Assembly (NCBI GenBank): GCA_017938985.1
Contig: JAGBAK010000065.1
Location: 1 to 64,000 of the forward strand
DNA from: Clostridia bacterium
GTDB taxonomy: Bacteria > Bacillota > Clostridia > Oscillospirales > Acutalibacteraceae
Length of the DNA: 64,000 nucleotides
Direction of reading: 5' to 3'
A program made the translations under genes and the position numbers. Under the pieces are notes generated by a model, which was given only the letters and a program-made list of their open reading frames with translations, was not told where the DNA came from and did no database searches. The first letter of the stretch is position 1. Every line of letters starts with the position of its first letter. This document shows positions 34,829-43,009 of this stretch, piece by piece.

Positions 34829-35404
34829 ATGTCCGAAAACGCAAAGATTAATTTAACCGACGAAGAGCTTGCCCGTCTCGCCTCAAACGGCGACGATGCT
34901 GCCATGGCGCTGCTGATTGCCAAGATTATGCCCGTTGCCAAAGCAAAAGCAAGCAAACACGGCGGTCCCCGACTTTCGTCAGAAGACCTTGTTCAGGAAG
35001 GTATGCTCGGTTTCCTTGATGCGGTTAAAAGCTACCGCAGCGAAAAAGGCGTTCCTTTTAAAGCGTACGCAGAAACCTGCATCAACAACCGTATTGTATC
35101 GGCGGTCAGGGTAAATTATAACCACAAAAACGCCGCTCTGACAAATGCTGTTTCAATTGAAGAAGAAACAGACAAGCTCCTCTCCAGAAACGATGACCCC
35201 GCTGTTATCGTTTCGGACAAAGACGGTTCCGAACAACTCAAAAGACTTTTAGTTGACGATCTTTCTGATTTTGAAAGACAGGTTATCGAACTTCGACTTC
35301 TCGACAAAAGCTATGCACAAATTGCACTTTCGCTTGAATGCAGCGAAAAAGCCGTTGACAATGCACTGCAGAGAATCCGAAAAAAAATCCGTTCCCAAAT
35401 CTGA
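34829..35404 (+). CDS. Sigma-70 family RNA polymerase sigma factor (SigH-like)
   Basis: A 191-residue sigma factor. Region 2 contains SEDLVQEGMLGFLDAVKSYR and VPFKAYAETCINNRI; region 4 at the C-terminus has YAQIALSLECSEKAVDNALQRI. The two-region build and wording suit SigH/SigK-type factors. The ATG at 34829 has GAGAGG upstream; a TTG five codons earlier is less likely. It ends just before a tRNA-like element. Its target promoters are unknown. Confidence 0.88.
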   Translation: MSENAKINLTDEELARLASNGDDAAMALLIAKIMPVAKAKASKHGGPRLSSEDLVQEGMLGFLDAVKSYRSEKGVPFKAYAETCINNRIVSAVRVNYNHKNAALTNAVSIEEETDKLLSRNDDPAVIVSDKDGSEQLKRLLVDDLSDFERQVIELRLLDKSYAQIALSLECSEKAVDNALQRIRKKIRSQI

Positions 35405-35428
35405 AATCTTCCATCGGAAGTTTCAATA

Positions 35429-35493
35429 TGCCCCCGTAGCTTAAAGCAGAGCGTTGTTCATCAAAGGTGACGGTGCGATTCCGTCCAGGGCGA
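35429..35493 (+). ncRNA. tRNA-like element upstream of the zinc-ribbon gene
   Basis: About 64 bases resemble a reduced tRNA. There is a perfect T-arm (GACGG, TGCGATT loop, CCGTC at 35469-35485), a D-arm (GCTT/GAGC-type stem at 35439-35452 with a 6-base loop lacking GG) and a shortened 3-bp anticodon-like arm with TTCAT in its loop. An imperfect acceptor stem joins TGCCC near 35429 and GGGCG at 35488-35492. It fails the rules for a working tRNA. It ends about 30 bp before the next start codon, so it may be a leader element, a tRNA relic or a separate RNA. Confidence 0.45.
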
Positions 35494-35521
35494 AAAAATT
35501 TTTTCAAGCGAGGTTAAAATC

Positions 35522-35800
35522 ATGTACGAAGACAAAACTCTCATCTGTAAGGAATGCGGCAACGAATTCGTTTTCACAGCCGGCGAACAGGAATTCTATG
35601 CCGAAAAAGGCTTTGTAAACGAGCCCCAGCGTTGCAAGGCTTGCAGAGATGCACGCAAAAATGCAACTCGTGGCGAGCGTGAGTGGTTTGAAGCAACCTG
35701 CGATTCCTGCGGTGGAGTTGCAAAGGTTCCCTTTAAGCCGCGTGAGGACAGACCTGTTTTCTGCAGCGAATGCTTTGCAAAGAAGCAGGAAGAAGCATAA
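35522..35800 (+). CDS. Zinc-ribbon protein with two double-CxxC sites
   Basis: A 92-residue protein with CKECGNEF, CKACRDAR, CDSCGG and CSECF, giving two four-cysteine zinc sites. The sequence FTAGEQEFYAEKGF between the first pairs matches a zinc-ribbon family common in Clostridia and often named zinc-ribbon domain or CxxC protein; its role is unknown. It follows the tRNA-like element and a GCGAGGTT site. Confidence 0.85.
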   Translation: MYEDKTLICKECGNEFVFTAGEQEFYAEKGFVNEPQRCKACRDARKNATRGEREWFEATCDSCGGVAKVPFKPREDRPVFCSECFAKKQEEA

Positions 35801-35827
35801 TCCGAACTTAAATTTATGCTGATATGA

Positions 35828-35855
35828 AAGGGTTGCCGTTTGGCAACCCTTTTTG
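35828..35855 (+). terminator. Intrinsic terminator of the zinc-ribbon gene
   Basis: AAGGGTTGCC, GTTT, GGCAACCCTT, then TTTG. A second, separate hairpin for the converging gene follows at 35869-35903. Confidence 0.85.
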
Positions 35856-35868
35856 TCATTTAAAAAGC

Positions 35869-35903
35869 AACAGGCCTGTGCCGAAGCACAAGCCTGTTTT
35901 TTT
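35869..35903 (-). terminator. Intrinsic terminator of the LCP-family gene
   Basis: On the minus strand ACAGGCTTGTGC, TTCG and GCACAGGCCTGT pair with a T-rich end. It overlaps the final codon of the LCP gene at 35902; a T-run on the plus strand makes it bidirectional. Confidence 0.8.
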
Positions 35904-37398
35904 ATTCATTGTATTCTTCAGTAACAGCTTCGGTTCCGTCCTCACCGTTCTGACCGCTATCATCATCATCGGGTTGTCCGGACGTTATATCCTCTCTGCC
36001 GTAGTTGAATGTAAAATCATAGTTAACGGTTATATCCGGCAGAATATCGCCCAAGCCGTATGATGGTAATTCATCAGGGATGGTATAATCAAGCCAGTTT
36101 CTGCGTGTGCTTTCTTCTTCCTCAAAGCTGTAATCATCATCATTGCCATAATCGTTATCGTCATAGTCATTATAGCTGTATCTGCCCATTGCAAGATCAA
36201 TAGCCGAAACGTGAGTGCTTTCATCAATCGTGATATTGGTCTGACCGTAGAGTGAAAGCTGAAGCTCCTGCGCCGCCTTGACGTAGTCAACAATCCAGAC
36301 GTCGAGGTTGCCTGTGTAGGTTCTGTATCCCTGGAATCCCATTTTTGTTGTTTCCGAGGGGGCTACCTGGCTCACGATTTCATACTTGAGCCAACCCTCT
36401 GTTATTGCTTTCGTGCCAAGCGACACGATCTCGCTTTTTGTATGGTTTGTTGTTACGTAAGGAAGAAACGTATCAATCGCATTGTTGACGTCTGCAAGCG
36501 AAGAATCTCTGACGCTGTTTATCAGAGCCGTTATAAGCCTTCTCTGACGCTCTGTTCGCTGTTCTTCACCGTCAAGCTTTCTTATTCGCGCAAAAACCAA
36601 AGCATGGTCGCCGTCAAGATTAACACTTGAACCGCTTTCAAATCCCTTGAGCTTTGTTGTTCGGTTCATATAGTTTGCTTCCGCTTCGGTTACCATAACG
36701 TTTATGCCGCCAAGCTCGTTAACCGCTTTGACAAATGACTGATAATTTATGGTTACAAAGCGGTCAATCTTGATTTTGTAGTTATTGGAAAGAACTTCCA
36801 TCAATTTTGATGCGCCGCCCCAGGCGTAAGCGTGGTTGGTCTTATCGTATCTGTCCTGGCCTTCGATATTCATATAGGTATATGAATCTCTGAGGAATGA
36901 CGTCAGAATTATCTTTTTGGTTTTCTTGTTGATGGTTACAAGAATCGTTGAGTCTGAGCGGCTTGTGCCGTCCTCATAGTCTTCACCGATAAGCAAAACG
37001 TTGATAACGTTTTTGCTGTAGAGCTGGTCTCCGCCGTTGGTTGACCAGGTTTTTATCAGCTCTTTTACGGTTTCGGCGCCTTCAGGGTCAGCAATGTTAT
37101 TGAAGTTAAGATTCTCTTCTTCAAGGTAATTGAACGTTGCATCGGGATTACCGCCCAAGCCGTCACTGTAATTCATCTTATTTAGTTTTGAACGAAAGAA
37201 TATGGTTACACCACACATCGCAACAACAATCAGGCAAAGAAAAACGCAAACAACAGCAATAACATACTCTGTTGTTCTTTTCTTTTTGGTTTTCTGCTTG
37301 TTCTTTTCGGCAGACTTTTTGGGGGTCTTTTTTCGTGATTTTTTGCTATGGCTGTAAACATCTTCATATTCGTCAGGTAGCTTTTTATTGTCGCTCAA
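35902..37398 (-). CDS. LytR-CpsA-Psr (LCP) family wall polymer ligase
   Basis: LCP proteins transfer wall teichoic acid or other glycopolymers to peptidoglycan. The protein has about 498 residues. A cytoplasmic lysine-rich start (about 1-45) is followed by a membrane helix (about 46-69) and the outer LCP domain with SRSDSTILVTINKKTKKI, SFLRDSY, DRFVTINYQSFVKAVNELGG and RIRKLDGEEQRTERQRR. The long C-terminal tail is rich in Asp, Tyr and Glu. I prefer the TTG at 37398 with AGGTGA just upstream; TTG 37413 and GTG 37407 are weaker. A polysaccharide deacetylase gene lies just upstream. Confidence 0.92.
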   Translation of the reverse strand: MSDNKKLPDEYEDVYSHSKKSRKKTPKKSAEKNKQKTKKKRTTEYVIAVVCVFLCLIVVAMCGVTIFFRSKLNKMNYSDGLGGNPDATFNYLEEENLNFNNIADPEGAETVKELIKTWSTNGGDQLYSKNVINVLLIGEDYEDGTSRSDSTILVTINKKTKKIILTSFLRDSYTYMNIEGQDRYDKTNHAYAWGGASKLMEVLSNNYKIKIDRFVTINYQSFVKAVNELGGINVMVTEAEANYMNRTTKLKGFESGSSVNLDGDHALVFARIRKLDGEEQRTERQRRLITALINSVRDSSLADVNNAIDTFLPYVTTNHTKSEIVSLGTKAITEGWLKYEIVSQVAPSETTKMGFQGYRTYTGNLDVWIVDYVKAAQELQLSLYGQTNITIDESTHVSAIDLAMGRYSYNDYDDNDYGNDDDYSFEEEESTRRNWLDYTIPDELPSYGLGDILPDITVNYDFTFNYGREDITSGQPDDDDSGQNGEDGTEAVTEEYNE

Positions 37399-37526
37399 AA
37401 GAATCACCTGCAAATATTATTTATGGATAGGCAATCGGAGCCCATAATCAATTTTATATATTATAACATATTTTGCAACAAATTTTAACATATATAGAAA
37501 ATTTTATATTAATTTTCTGTAAACAA

Positions 37527-38615
37527 TCAGCCAACGGAATCTGAACGAAGGTAAGCTGTGCTGACCCAGCCTGTTTTGCCGTTGTAGCTGACCTTTGCCC
37601 AACCTTTAACCGCTTCGGTTACTTTCAGTGCGGTTGAATCGGGAATTTCTGCAAGAATTGCGCTTGACGTTGTTGCATCCTCACGCAGATTAAGACCTCC
37701 GCCGTTTTCTGTTTTAACGTAATAATCGCCTGCAGGGATCGGCTCAACCGTGTGAACGGCAGGCTTGAAATATGCATTGAAATAAACCTCGCCGCCCTCA
37801 AGACCCTGAGCATAGGCTTCATACATTTCGCTGACGGTAACAAGCTTATATCCCGCAGCAACAAGCTTGGGAATAAGTATCTCGCTCATATCAGCAGTAA
37901 AATCATAAATATCGTGCATCAGAATTATATCGCCGCTTTTTACGTTATCCATAACGTGGTCAATAATTTCGTCCATTTCCTTCTGACGCTGCTCTTCGGT
38001 TCTGGGTTTGCTCGAAACGTCCTTGTGACGCCAGTCGTTGGTATCAATTGACCACTGGATGAGAGGCATGTCAATACTGTCGGTTACACCCTTATACTTG
38101 CCGCCGGGCGCTCTGAGAAGCTTGACCTCAAAACCGAAATCATTTTTCATTTTACTGTTAACGGAGTTTATCTGATTATTTCGCTCCGAATCACTTATCT
38201 CGTTAAGATATTTGTGGTCATAGGTATGGTTTGCGATTTCGCAACCCATATCAACTGCACGCTCAATGGTATCGTGTCCGCTGTCAATTCTGTTGCCGAC
38301 AATAAAGAAAGTCGCAACGGAGTTGTTTTCTTCAAGTGTTGTGAGAATTCTGTTTGTTGTTGACGGATTGGGACCGTCATCATAGGTAAGCGCAATCAGC
38401 TTTTCTGTTGATGGAGTTTTGGGCGGAAGTTCGGAATTCTCACCGCCAACGTCTTCCGTTGCATCCTGACCGTCGGCATCCACAAAATCCAAAGTCACGG
38501 TTTCTTTATCCTTTTCGTTGTTTTCCTTTTTGCTGTCAGAAGAACAGGCGCCAAAAACGAACAGTGCGCAAAGCATAAGCGAAATCAACGACAGCGCTAT
38601 CTTTTTCTTTTGCAT
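37527..38615 (-). CDS. Polysaccharide deacetylase lipoprotein with SH3 domain
   Basis: A 362-residue lipoprotein: signal peptide with lipobox LFVFGAC (Cys23), a Ser/Lys/Glu-rich linker, a NodB deacetylase domain (IALTYDDGPNPSTTNRIL, FFIVGN, HTYDHKYL) and a C-terminal bacterial SH3 domain (LNLREDATTSS, GWAKVSYNGKTGWVS, about 295-358). It probably deacetylates peptidoglycan sugars at the cell surface, with the SH3 domain binding the wall. It has GGGGGATT upstream. Neighbouring genes are all envelope genes. Confidence 0.92.
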   Translation of the reverse strand: MQKKKIALSLISLMLCALFVFGACSSDSKKENNEKDKETVTLDFVDADGQDATEDVGGENSELPPKTPSTEKLIALTYDDGPNPSTTNRILTTLEENNSVATFFIVGNRIDSGHDTIERAVDMGCEIANHTYDHKYLNEISDSERNNQINSVNSKMKNDFGFEVKLLRAPGGKYKGVTDSIDMPLIQWSIDTNDWRHKDVSSKPRTEEQRQKEMDEIIDHVMDNVKSGDIILMHDIYDFTADMSEILIPKLVAAGYKLVTVSEMYEAYAQGLEGGEVYFNAYFKPAVHTVEPIPAGDYYVKTENGGGLNLREDATTSSAILAEIPDSTALKVTEAVKGWAKVSYNGKTGWVSTAYLRSDSVG

Positions 38616-38732
38616 TTTTGAATCCCCCTGTTATATATTATCCTTTATACCCTATTATATTATTTTTTGTTGTATGCGTATTTCCGATTTGGAATTATTA
38701 CTCAATTCGATAAAAATTTACAAACAGTTTCA

Positions 38733-38766
38733 CGAAAAAAGCGGAGTACCCGAAAGGATACTCCGC
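38733..38766 (-). terminator. Intrinsic terminator of the surface-protein gene
   Basis: On the minus strand GCGGAGTA, TCCTTTCGGG, TACTCCGC, then TTTTTTCG. Confidence 0.85.
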
Positions 38767-38831
38767 AGAACTATTTGATTAAATTCTTGCGCTAATTTAA
38801 TCAAACAAGTTTAGCAAAGCTAAAACTTAAA

Positions 38832-39362
38832 TTAGTCCTTTTTCTTTGTGCAAACGAAAGCAGCTGCAGCAGCTACTGAAACAGCAGCGAAAACAGCGAT
38901 GCCAACGGGAGCAGAACCTGTATCTGATGTGTCAGCGGGTTCTGTTGTGGGGGGTGTTACAGTACCGGGAGCATAGAAGGAGAGGATCTTTTCCTTAAGA
39001 GCATTGATGAGACCATCGATGCCGGGGATTTCGATGCCGTCGAAGAGACCTTCAAGCTCTGCGATGAGACCGTCAACACTGCCTGTGAAGATGCCGTTTG
39101 CGAGACCGTCAACGAAATCAACAATCTTTACGATAACGGTTTCAACGTCATTCCACTGTGACATGCCAGCCTTAGCAAGCTCAAGGATCATAGCGAGAAC
39201 TTCCTTAACGGTAAGGTCAACATAATCCTTTTCGGTTGCAGCTTCATCAGTAGCAACTGTTGTTGCTACATCAGCAGCAGCTGTGGATCCTTCTGCGAAA
39301 GCCATGAGGCCGCAGGAGAGAGCCATTACAAGTGCAAGAGCAAGTGCAAGTACTTTTTTCAT
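38832..39362 (-). CDS. Sortase-type surface protein, helical, function unknown
   Basis: A 176-residue protein with a signal peptide (to about AFA, 23), a helical core of amphipathic repeats (VDGLANGIFTG, VDGLIAELEGLFDGIE, IDGLINALKEKI), a TPPTTEPADTS linker, and a C-terminal wall-anchor-like end with TGSAPVG, membrane helix and CTKKKD. The end is a DTG-type sortase signal, not classical LPXTG. Codon use is strongly biased to frequent codons, which suggests high expression. The promoter is at 39413-39441. I do not recognise the core. Confidence 0.7.
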   Translation of the reverse strand: MKKVLALALALVMALSCGLMAFAEGSTAAADVATTVATDEAATEKDYVDLTVKEVLAMILELAKAGMSQWNDVETVIVKIVDFVDGLANGIFTGSVDGLIAELEGLFDGIEIPGIDGLINALKEKILSFYAPGTVTPPTTEPADTSDTGSAPVGIAVFAAVSVAAAAAFVCTKKKD

Positions 39363-39412
39363 TTCGAACCATTCCTTTCATTTTTTATTGCAAGAGCAAC
39401 AATTGTTATCTT

Positions 39413-39441
39413 ATACTACCATATTTGTACGGATATGTCAA
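39413..39441 (-). promoter_or_regulatory. Promoter of the surface-protein gene
   Basis: TTGACA (39441-39436), 17 bp and TAGTAT (39418-39413) on the minus strand. Confidence 0.65.
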
Positions 39442-39536
39442 TATAATTTTGCATAAAAATGAATTAATCATAAATAGAAATTGTATTAAATATTAACAGT
39501 ATCCGCAACATATGGGTAAAGAGCGTAAATTAAATC

Positions 39537-40664
39537 TTATTTGAAGCAATCGTGATAGATTGTTGACCAGAGGAATACAACGTCTGCACCGTTCTGATAG
39601 TATGTATCGTCGGCAAGCTGGCTTGAAGAACTGCCTGCAGCTCTTGCAAAACCTGACTTTTTAAGCTCGGCAACAAATGCGTTTGCCATTTCTTCATCCT
39701 TGAAGGTGATTCTGCCCTTCATCTTGAGCTCTGTTCTGGGCCATGTATACTTTGTAAGCTGACCCTTAACGAAGCCTGTGGGCCACCAATACTTATCATA
39801 GCCTCTTGAGAATACCTTCTTATAGTGGCCGTTGTTGCCTTCTGCCCAGTAGCAATCCATTGACATATAGAGCCAATCTTCTTTGTCTGCGCAGTTGTAA
39901 TGGTTGATTTCATTGATAGCGCCTGTATTTGCGCCTTCTTCGGCAGTGTAAAGACCGATTTCAGCACCAACAAGAAGCCAGCCGTACTGACCCTTCCAGA
40001 GCTGAATCATCCAGTCCTTGCCGCCGTAGTTGAAGCGGACACGAACCTGGTCGATGAACATTGCGGTAAGAGGAGCCATCTGGTCATAAACTTCGTTATA
40101 ACCTGCATTCATCTGCCAGCAATCCTTATCGTCGGTGTAATAATAGCCGTCGCCTTCGTTGCTGTATCTGTAGCCGAGAACCTGAACGCCGTTTTCATCG
40201 ATTAAAGGCTTGATGTTAATGCCGGACTGTGTGTCGGGATATGTAACTGTTTCGCCCTTGTTAGCAGAGCCGCTGTTGTTTGAACCGCCATTGTTTGAGC
40301 CTGCGTTGCCTGCAGGTCTGTTTGAACCGCCGTTGTTTGAACCTGCATTACCTGCAGGTCTTGTGGGTGTTGCGGATGTGGGCTTGTTGTTGGGGTCAAG
40401 AGCATTCTGTGTTGAATTAAGAATACTGTCAAGCGTTGTCATTTCTGTGGGAATTTCAACAACACCGTTGTTCTGAGTGTAAATTTCACCGCCGTTTACT
40501 GCCTGTGTTGTTGCCTGGGGTGTGGGATAGTTCTTATCGTTTTTGCCGTCGTCTTTTTCTTTGTTAAGCATATCGGGCACAACGAGAAGAGCAACTGTTG
40601 TTGCAACAATAACAACTATTGCGGAGATTGCGATGATGAGAATCTTCTGGGTTGTCTTGTTCAT
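39537..40664 (-). CDS. DUF4474-domain extracytoplasmic protein, copy 1
   Basis: A 375-residue protein with an N-terminal membrane anchor (about 8-30), a disordered Asn/Gly/Ser/Pro linker with a 14-residue tandem repeat (RPAGNAGSNNGGSN), and a C-terminal domain resembling DUF4474. Its aromatic-rich motifs are YNEVYDQMAP, VRFNYGGKDWMIQLWKGQYG, LLVGAEIGLYT and WWPTGFVKGQL. The start is the ATG at 40664 behind AAGAGG. It is a paralogue of the next gene upstream. The function is unknown. Confidence 0.75.
   Translation of the reverse strand: MNKTTQKILIIAISAIVVIVATTVALLVVPDMLNKEKDDGKNDKNYPTPQATTQAVNGGEIYTQNNGVVEIPTEMTTLDSILNSTQNALDPNNKPTSATPTRPAGNAGSNNGGSNRPAGNAGSNNGGSNNSGSANKGETVTYPDTQSGINIKPLIDENGVQVLGYRYSNEGDGYYYTDDKDCWQMNAGYNEVYDQMAPLTAMFIDQVRVRFNYGGKDWMIQLWKGQYGWLLVGAEIGLYTAEEGANTGAINEINHYNCADKEDWLYMSMDCYWAEGNNGHYKKVFSRGYDKYWWPTGFVKGQLTKYTWPRTELKMKGRITFKDEEMANAFVAELKKSGFARAAGSSSSQLADDTYYQNGADVVFLWSTIYHDCFK
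40279..40362 (-). repeat. Tandem repeat of 42 bp inside the linker of DUF4474 copy 1
   Basis: Two adjacent 42-bp units (40279-40320 and 40321-40362) differ at a few positions and encode RPAGNAGSNNGGSN twice in frame. Such linker repeats change length easily by slippage. Confidence 0.85.
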
Positions 40665-40700
40665 CAATATACCTCTTTTCTTGAAAATGGATTGTTCGGT

Positions 40701-41762
40701 TTATCTGACATCCTGCCAAATGAAAATAACGTCTTTACCGTGAATCTTATATGTATCTTTAACAGTGGGGTCAAAGTTTGACACACTGCTGAATCCTTCG
40801 TTGGAGAGTGACTGTGCAAAAGCCTGAGCCATTTCGTCATCTTTAAAGGTTATTCTGCAAAGAACGCGAAGAGGATCGGAATCTCTCTTATTTGCAAGGT
40901 TGCCGAAAACAAAGCCTGTAGGCCACCAATGAAGCTCATAGACTCTTGTAAGCTGCGGCAGATAGTTGCCGTTACCCTGCTCATCCCAGAGAATTGTCAT
41001 TTCCATGTTGAGCCACTCTTCATAAGGTGCACAGCTGTAATGACCGATTGCGCTCACCGATCCCTTGGGTCTGGTGTAAAGACCAACCTCGCCGCCGACT
41101 GTGCCGAGATCGCCTGAAATATACTGACCTTTCCAGATCTGAATCATATATTCCTTGCCGCCGTATTCAAAGGGCATTCTTGCCGTATCGATGCTGAAAT
41201 CGATAAGCTGTGCGCCCCAGTCATAAAGGCGGTTGTAGCCGAAGTTTGCCTGAACGCAGTTGGGGTCGGTGTCGTCGTTATAGATATACTGTTTGCCGCC
41301 GTAAACGTCGTAACCCATTCCGTAAAGTCCTGCAAAAGACATATCCTTGGGAAGGTTTCCGCTTGAGCTTGACGGCGGCTTTACAGCCTGACCGCTTGAC
41401 ATTGAGTCGGGGTCCATCTGAGGGATTGTAACGTTTTCTTCCTTATCCACAACAACTGCCTGTGTGGGTTTTTCGGTTGCAGGAGGTGTTGTTATTGCAG
41501 GGTTTCCAGCCGTGGGTTCGGTTTGCGTTGCTTCTTCGGACGGAACAACAACGCCTGCAGGCTCGTCAATAAACGAATATGTAGTTTCTTCTTCAGTTTT
41601 CTGTGTTGTTGACTTTTCGTTGTTTTCTTTTCCGGGTTCGTTCTCTTTAATAAGACCGCTCGAGCTGTTCGCCTTAAGAACAAGAGCACAAACAACTGCA
41701 ACAACGCAAACCGCCAACACACTGACTGCAATCACTATTGCATTAGTGTTTTTCTTTTCCAT
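40701..41762 (-). CDS. DUF4474-domain extracytoplasmic protein, copy 2
   Basis: A 353-residue paralogue of the neighbouring gene, with a membrane anchor (about 9-29), a Thr/Glu/Pro linker of about 100 residues and the same C-terminal domain (YNRLYDWGAQL, MPFEYGGKEYMIQIWKGQYI, GEVGLYTRP, WWPTGFVFGNL). The two genes are in tandem 36 bp apart, a probable duplication with divergent linkers. AAAGGAGG precedes the ATG. Upstream lies the tmRNA gene with its own terminator. Confidence 0.75.
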   Translation of the reverse strand: MEKKNTNAIVIAVSVLAVCVVAVVCALVLKANSSSGLIKENEPGKENNEKSTTQKTEEETTYSFIDEPAGVVVPSEEATQTEPTAGNPAITTPPATEKPTQAVVVDKEENVTIPQMDPDSMSSGQAVKPPSSSSGNLPKDMSFAGLYGMGYDVYGGKQYIYNDDTDPNCVQANFGYNRLYDWGAQLIDFSIDTARMPFEYGGKEYMIQIWKGQYISGDLGTVGGEVGLYTRPKGSVSAIGHYSCAPYEEWLNMEMTILWDEQGNGNYLPQLTRVYELHWWPTGFVFGNLANKRDSDPLRVLCRITFKDDEMAQAFAQSLSNEGFSSVSNFDPTVKDTYKIHGKDVIFIWQDVR

Positions 41763-41864
41763 AGATATCCTCCTTTTTTCTCTGTTTCTCCTCTTTCAAC
41801 TGTTTTGAATAATCTTTCCCCTGATTATTAGCTTTTTTGAGAGAAAACTCTCACCGTTTTTCAA

Positions 41865-41908
41865 AAAAATATGTATTTTTGTCAAACCTTGCGCTCGCAA
41901 GGCTTGAC
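41865..41908 (-). terminator. Intrinsic terminator of the tmRNA gene
   Basis: On the minus strand GTCAAGCCTTGC, GAGC and GCAAGGTTTGAC (one mismatch) are followed by a T-rich run. Confidence 0.8.
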
Positions 41909-41910
41909 AT

Positions 41911-42259
41911 TGGTGGAGATGGCGGTAATCGAAACCGCGTCCGAAAAACCTCTGCAGGGACTTTCTACGAGTGTATCCCGTCTTTTAACGTTCCCTCCCG
42001 CAAGCGCCGGTGGGCAGGCTCATGCGTTTGGTAGACAGATTATTCATGACAGGCTATCCGCCGTTACCTGTTCACGTTCACTGCTGATCGACGCCTCTTA
42101 TGCGGCCGCAGTCCTCCGCACAGAGACGGCTGCTTATTTAAGCAGCAAGTGCAACTTTATTGTTGTCGTTTAAATTTGAAAATTGCGGATTTTATAGCGG
42201 TTCCGCACCGCTACTCGCTTATCCGGGCTCGGGTCCCCCGTCGAAATCCTTTCATCCCC
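41911..42259 (-). ncRNA. ssrA: Transfer-messenger RNA (tmRNA)
   Basis: The minus strand runs from GGGGATG at 42259 to a CCA-ending 3' terminus at 41911 (349 bases). The 5' GGGGATG pairs with CATCTCC at the 3' end, a 7-bp acceptor stem with one G-U. Near the 3' end is the tRNA-like TTCGATT loop. The reading frame encodes NDNNKVALAA followed by TAA; the codon at the usual resume position is TTA, giving the tag LNDNNKVALAA. tmRNA rescues stalled ribosomes with SmpB, which is encoded 122 bp upstream. Confidence 0.92.
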
Positions 42260-42261
42260 AT

Positions 42262-42356
42262 ATATGTGAAACAACTTGCGTTGTTTCAATGATATATTAC
42301 TTCGCTGTGATATTTTTGCTTTCGCAAAAGTGATATATCCGCTTGAAGGCGAACGT
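42262..42356 (+). repeat. Array of short hairpins joined by TGATAT spacers
   Basis: Between smpB and the tmRNA start, four short stem-loops (GAAACAACTTGCGTTGTTTC, ACTTCGCTG-type, TTTTGCTTTCGCAAAA, CGCTTGAAGGCG) alternate with TGATAT(A) spacers. This regular build is typical of dispersed REP-like repeats in Clostridia and differs from a single terminator. It lies upstream of ssrA and downstream of smpB, where it could end or process the transcript. Confidence 0.55.
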
Positions 42357-42381
42357 TAGGGGAGTGCGCCGCTTTATATTA

Positions 42382-42840
42382 TCATCTGCGAAGATTGCGC
42401 TCAATGGTTCTTTGCGCATCTTTTTTGGCTGCAACTTCGCGTTTGTCATAAAGCTTTTTACCTTTGCACAATCCGATTTCAACCTTTGCCCTGCCTTTTT
42501 TGAAATAAACGCTGAGCGGAACTATCGCAAGACCCTCCTGCTTGACCTGAGCATAAAACCTTCTGATTTCACGCTTGTGAAGCAGCAGACGCTTTGTTCT
42601 TAAAGGGTCACGGTTGAAAATATTGCCTTGCTCATAGGGGCTGATGTGCATACCGTTAACAAACATTTCGCCGTCTTTGACGAAGCACCATGAGTCTTTG
42701 AGATTGATTTTGCCCTGGCGTATGGATTTGACCTCCGTGCCGAAAAGTTCAAGACCTGCCTCAAGCTTTTCAAGGACAAAATAATCGTGATATGCTTTTT
42801 TGTTCTGAGCAACAATTTTAATGCCGCTGTCTTTATCCAT
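42382..42840 (-). CDS. smpB: SsrA-binding protein SmpB
   Basis: SmpB binds tmRNA and brings it to stalled ribosomes. The 152-residue protein starts MDKDSGIKIVAQNKKAYHDY and contains GLELFGTEVKSIRQGK, ISPYEQGN and the basic C-terminal tail KKLYDKREVAAKKDAQR. Start at the ATG at 42840 with GACGAGGT upstream; a longer frame to 42885 has no support. Located next to ssrA. Confidence 0.95.
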   Translation of the reverse strand: MDKDSGIKIVAQNKKAYHDYFVLEKLEAGLELFGTEVKSIRQGKINLKDSWCFVKDGEMFVNGMHISPYEQGNIFNRDPLRTKRLLLHKREIRRFYAQVKQEGLAIVPLSVYFKKGRAKVEIGLCKGKKLYDKREVAAKKDAQRTIERNLRR

Positions 42841-43009
42841 AAGTGTAACCTCGTCGCCACACTCGGAGGCGATTATACCATACAATAAATTAGTGTGTCA
42901 ATATTTAAAATATGTTGCATCAAATCCCGTAAATTTGATTTTTGTGCAACATCAACAAGCAAACTGCCCGTTTGAATGCGTTTTGCGTTTCGTTTTTTTA
43001 AAATCACCG

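Noticed and set aside
35429..35493. A functional tRNA with CAT anticodon
   Set aside because: The D-loop lacks GG, the anticodon stem is only 3 bp, the acceptor stem has mismatches and the Psi position is G. It is reported as tRNA-like only.
41837..42173. Plus-strand open frames over the tmRNA region
   Set aside because: They are antisense to the tmRNA and its terminator. Codon pattern and lack of a start signal argue against coding.
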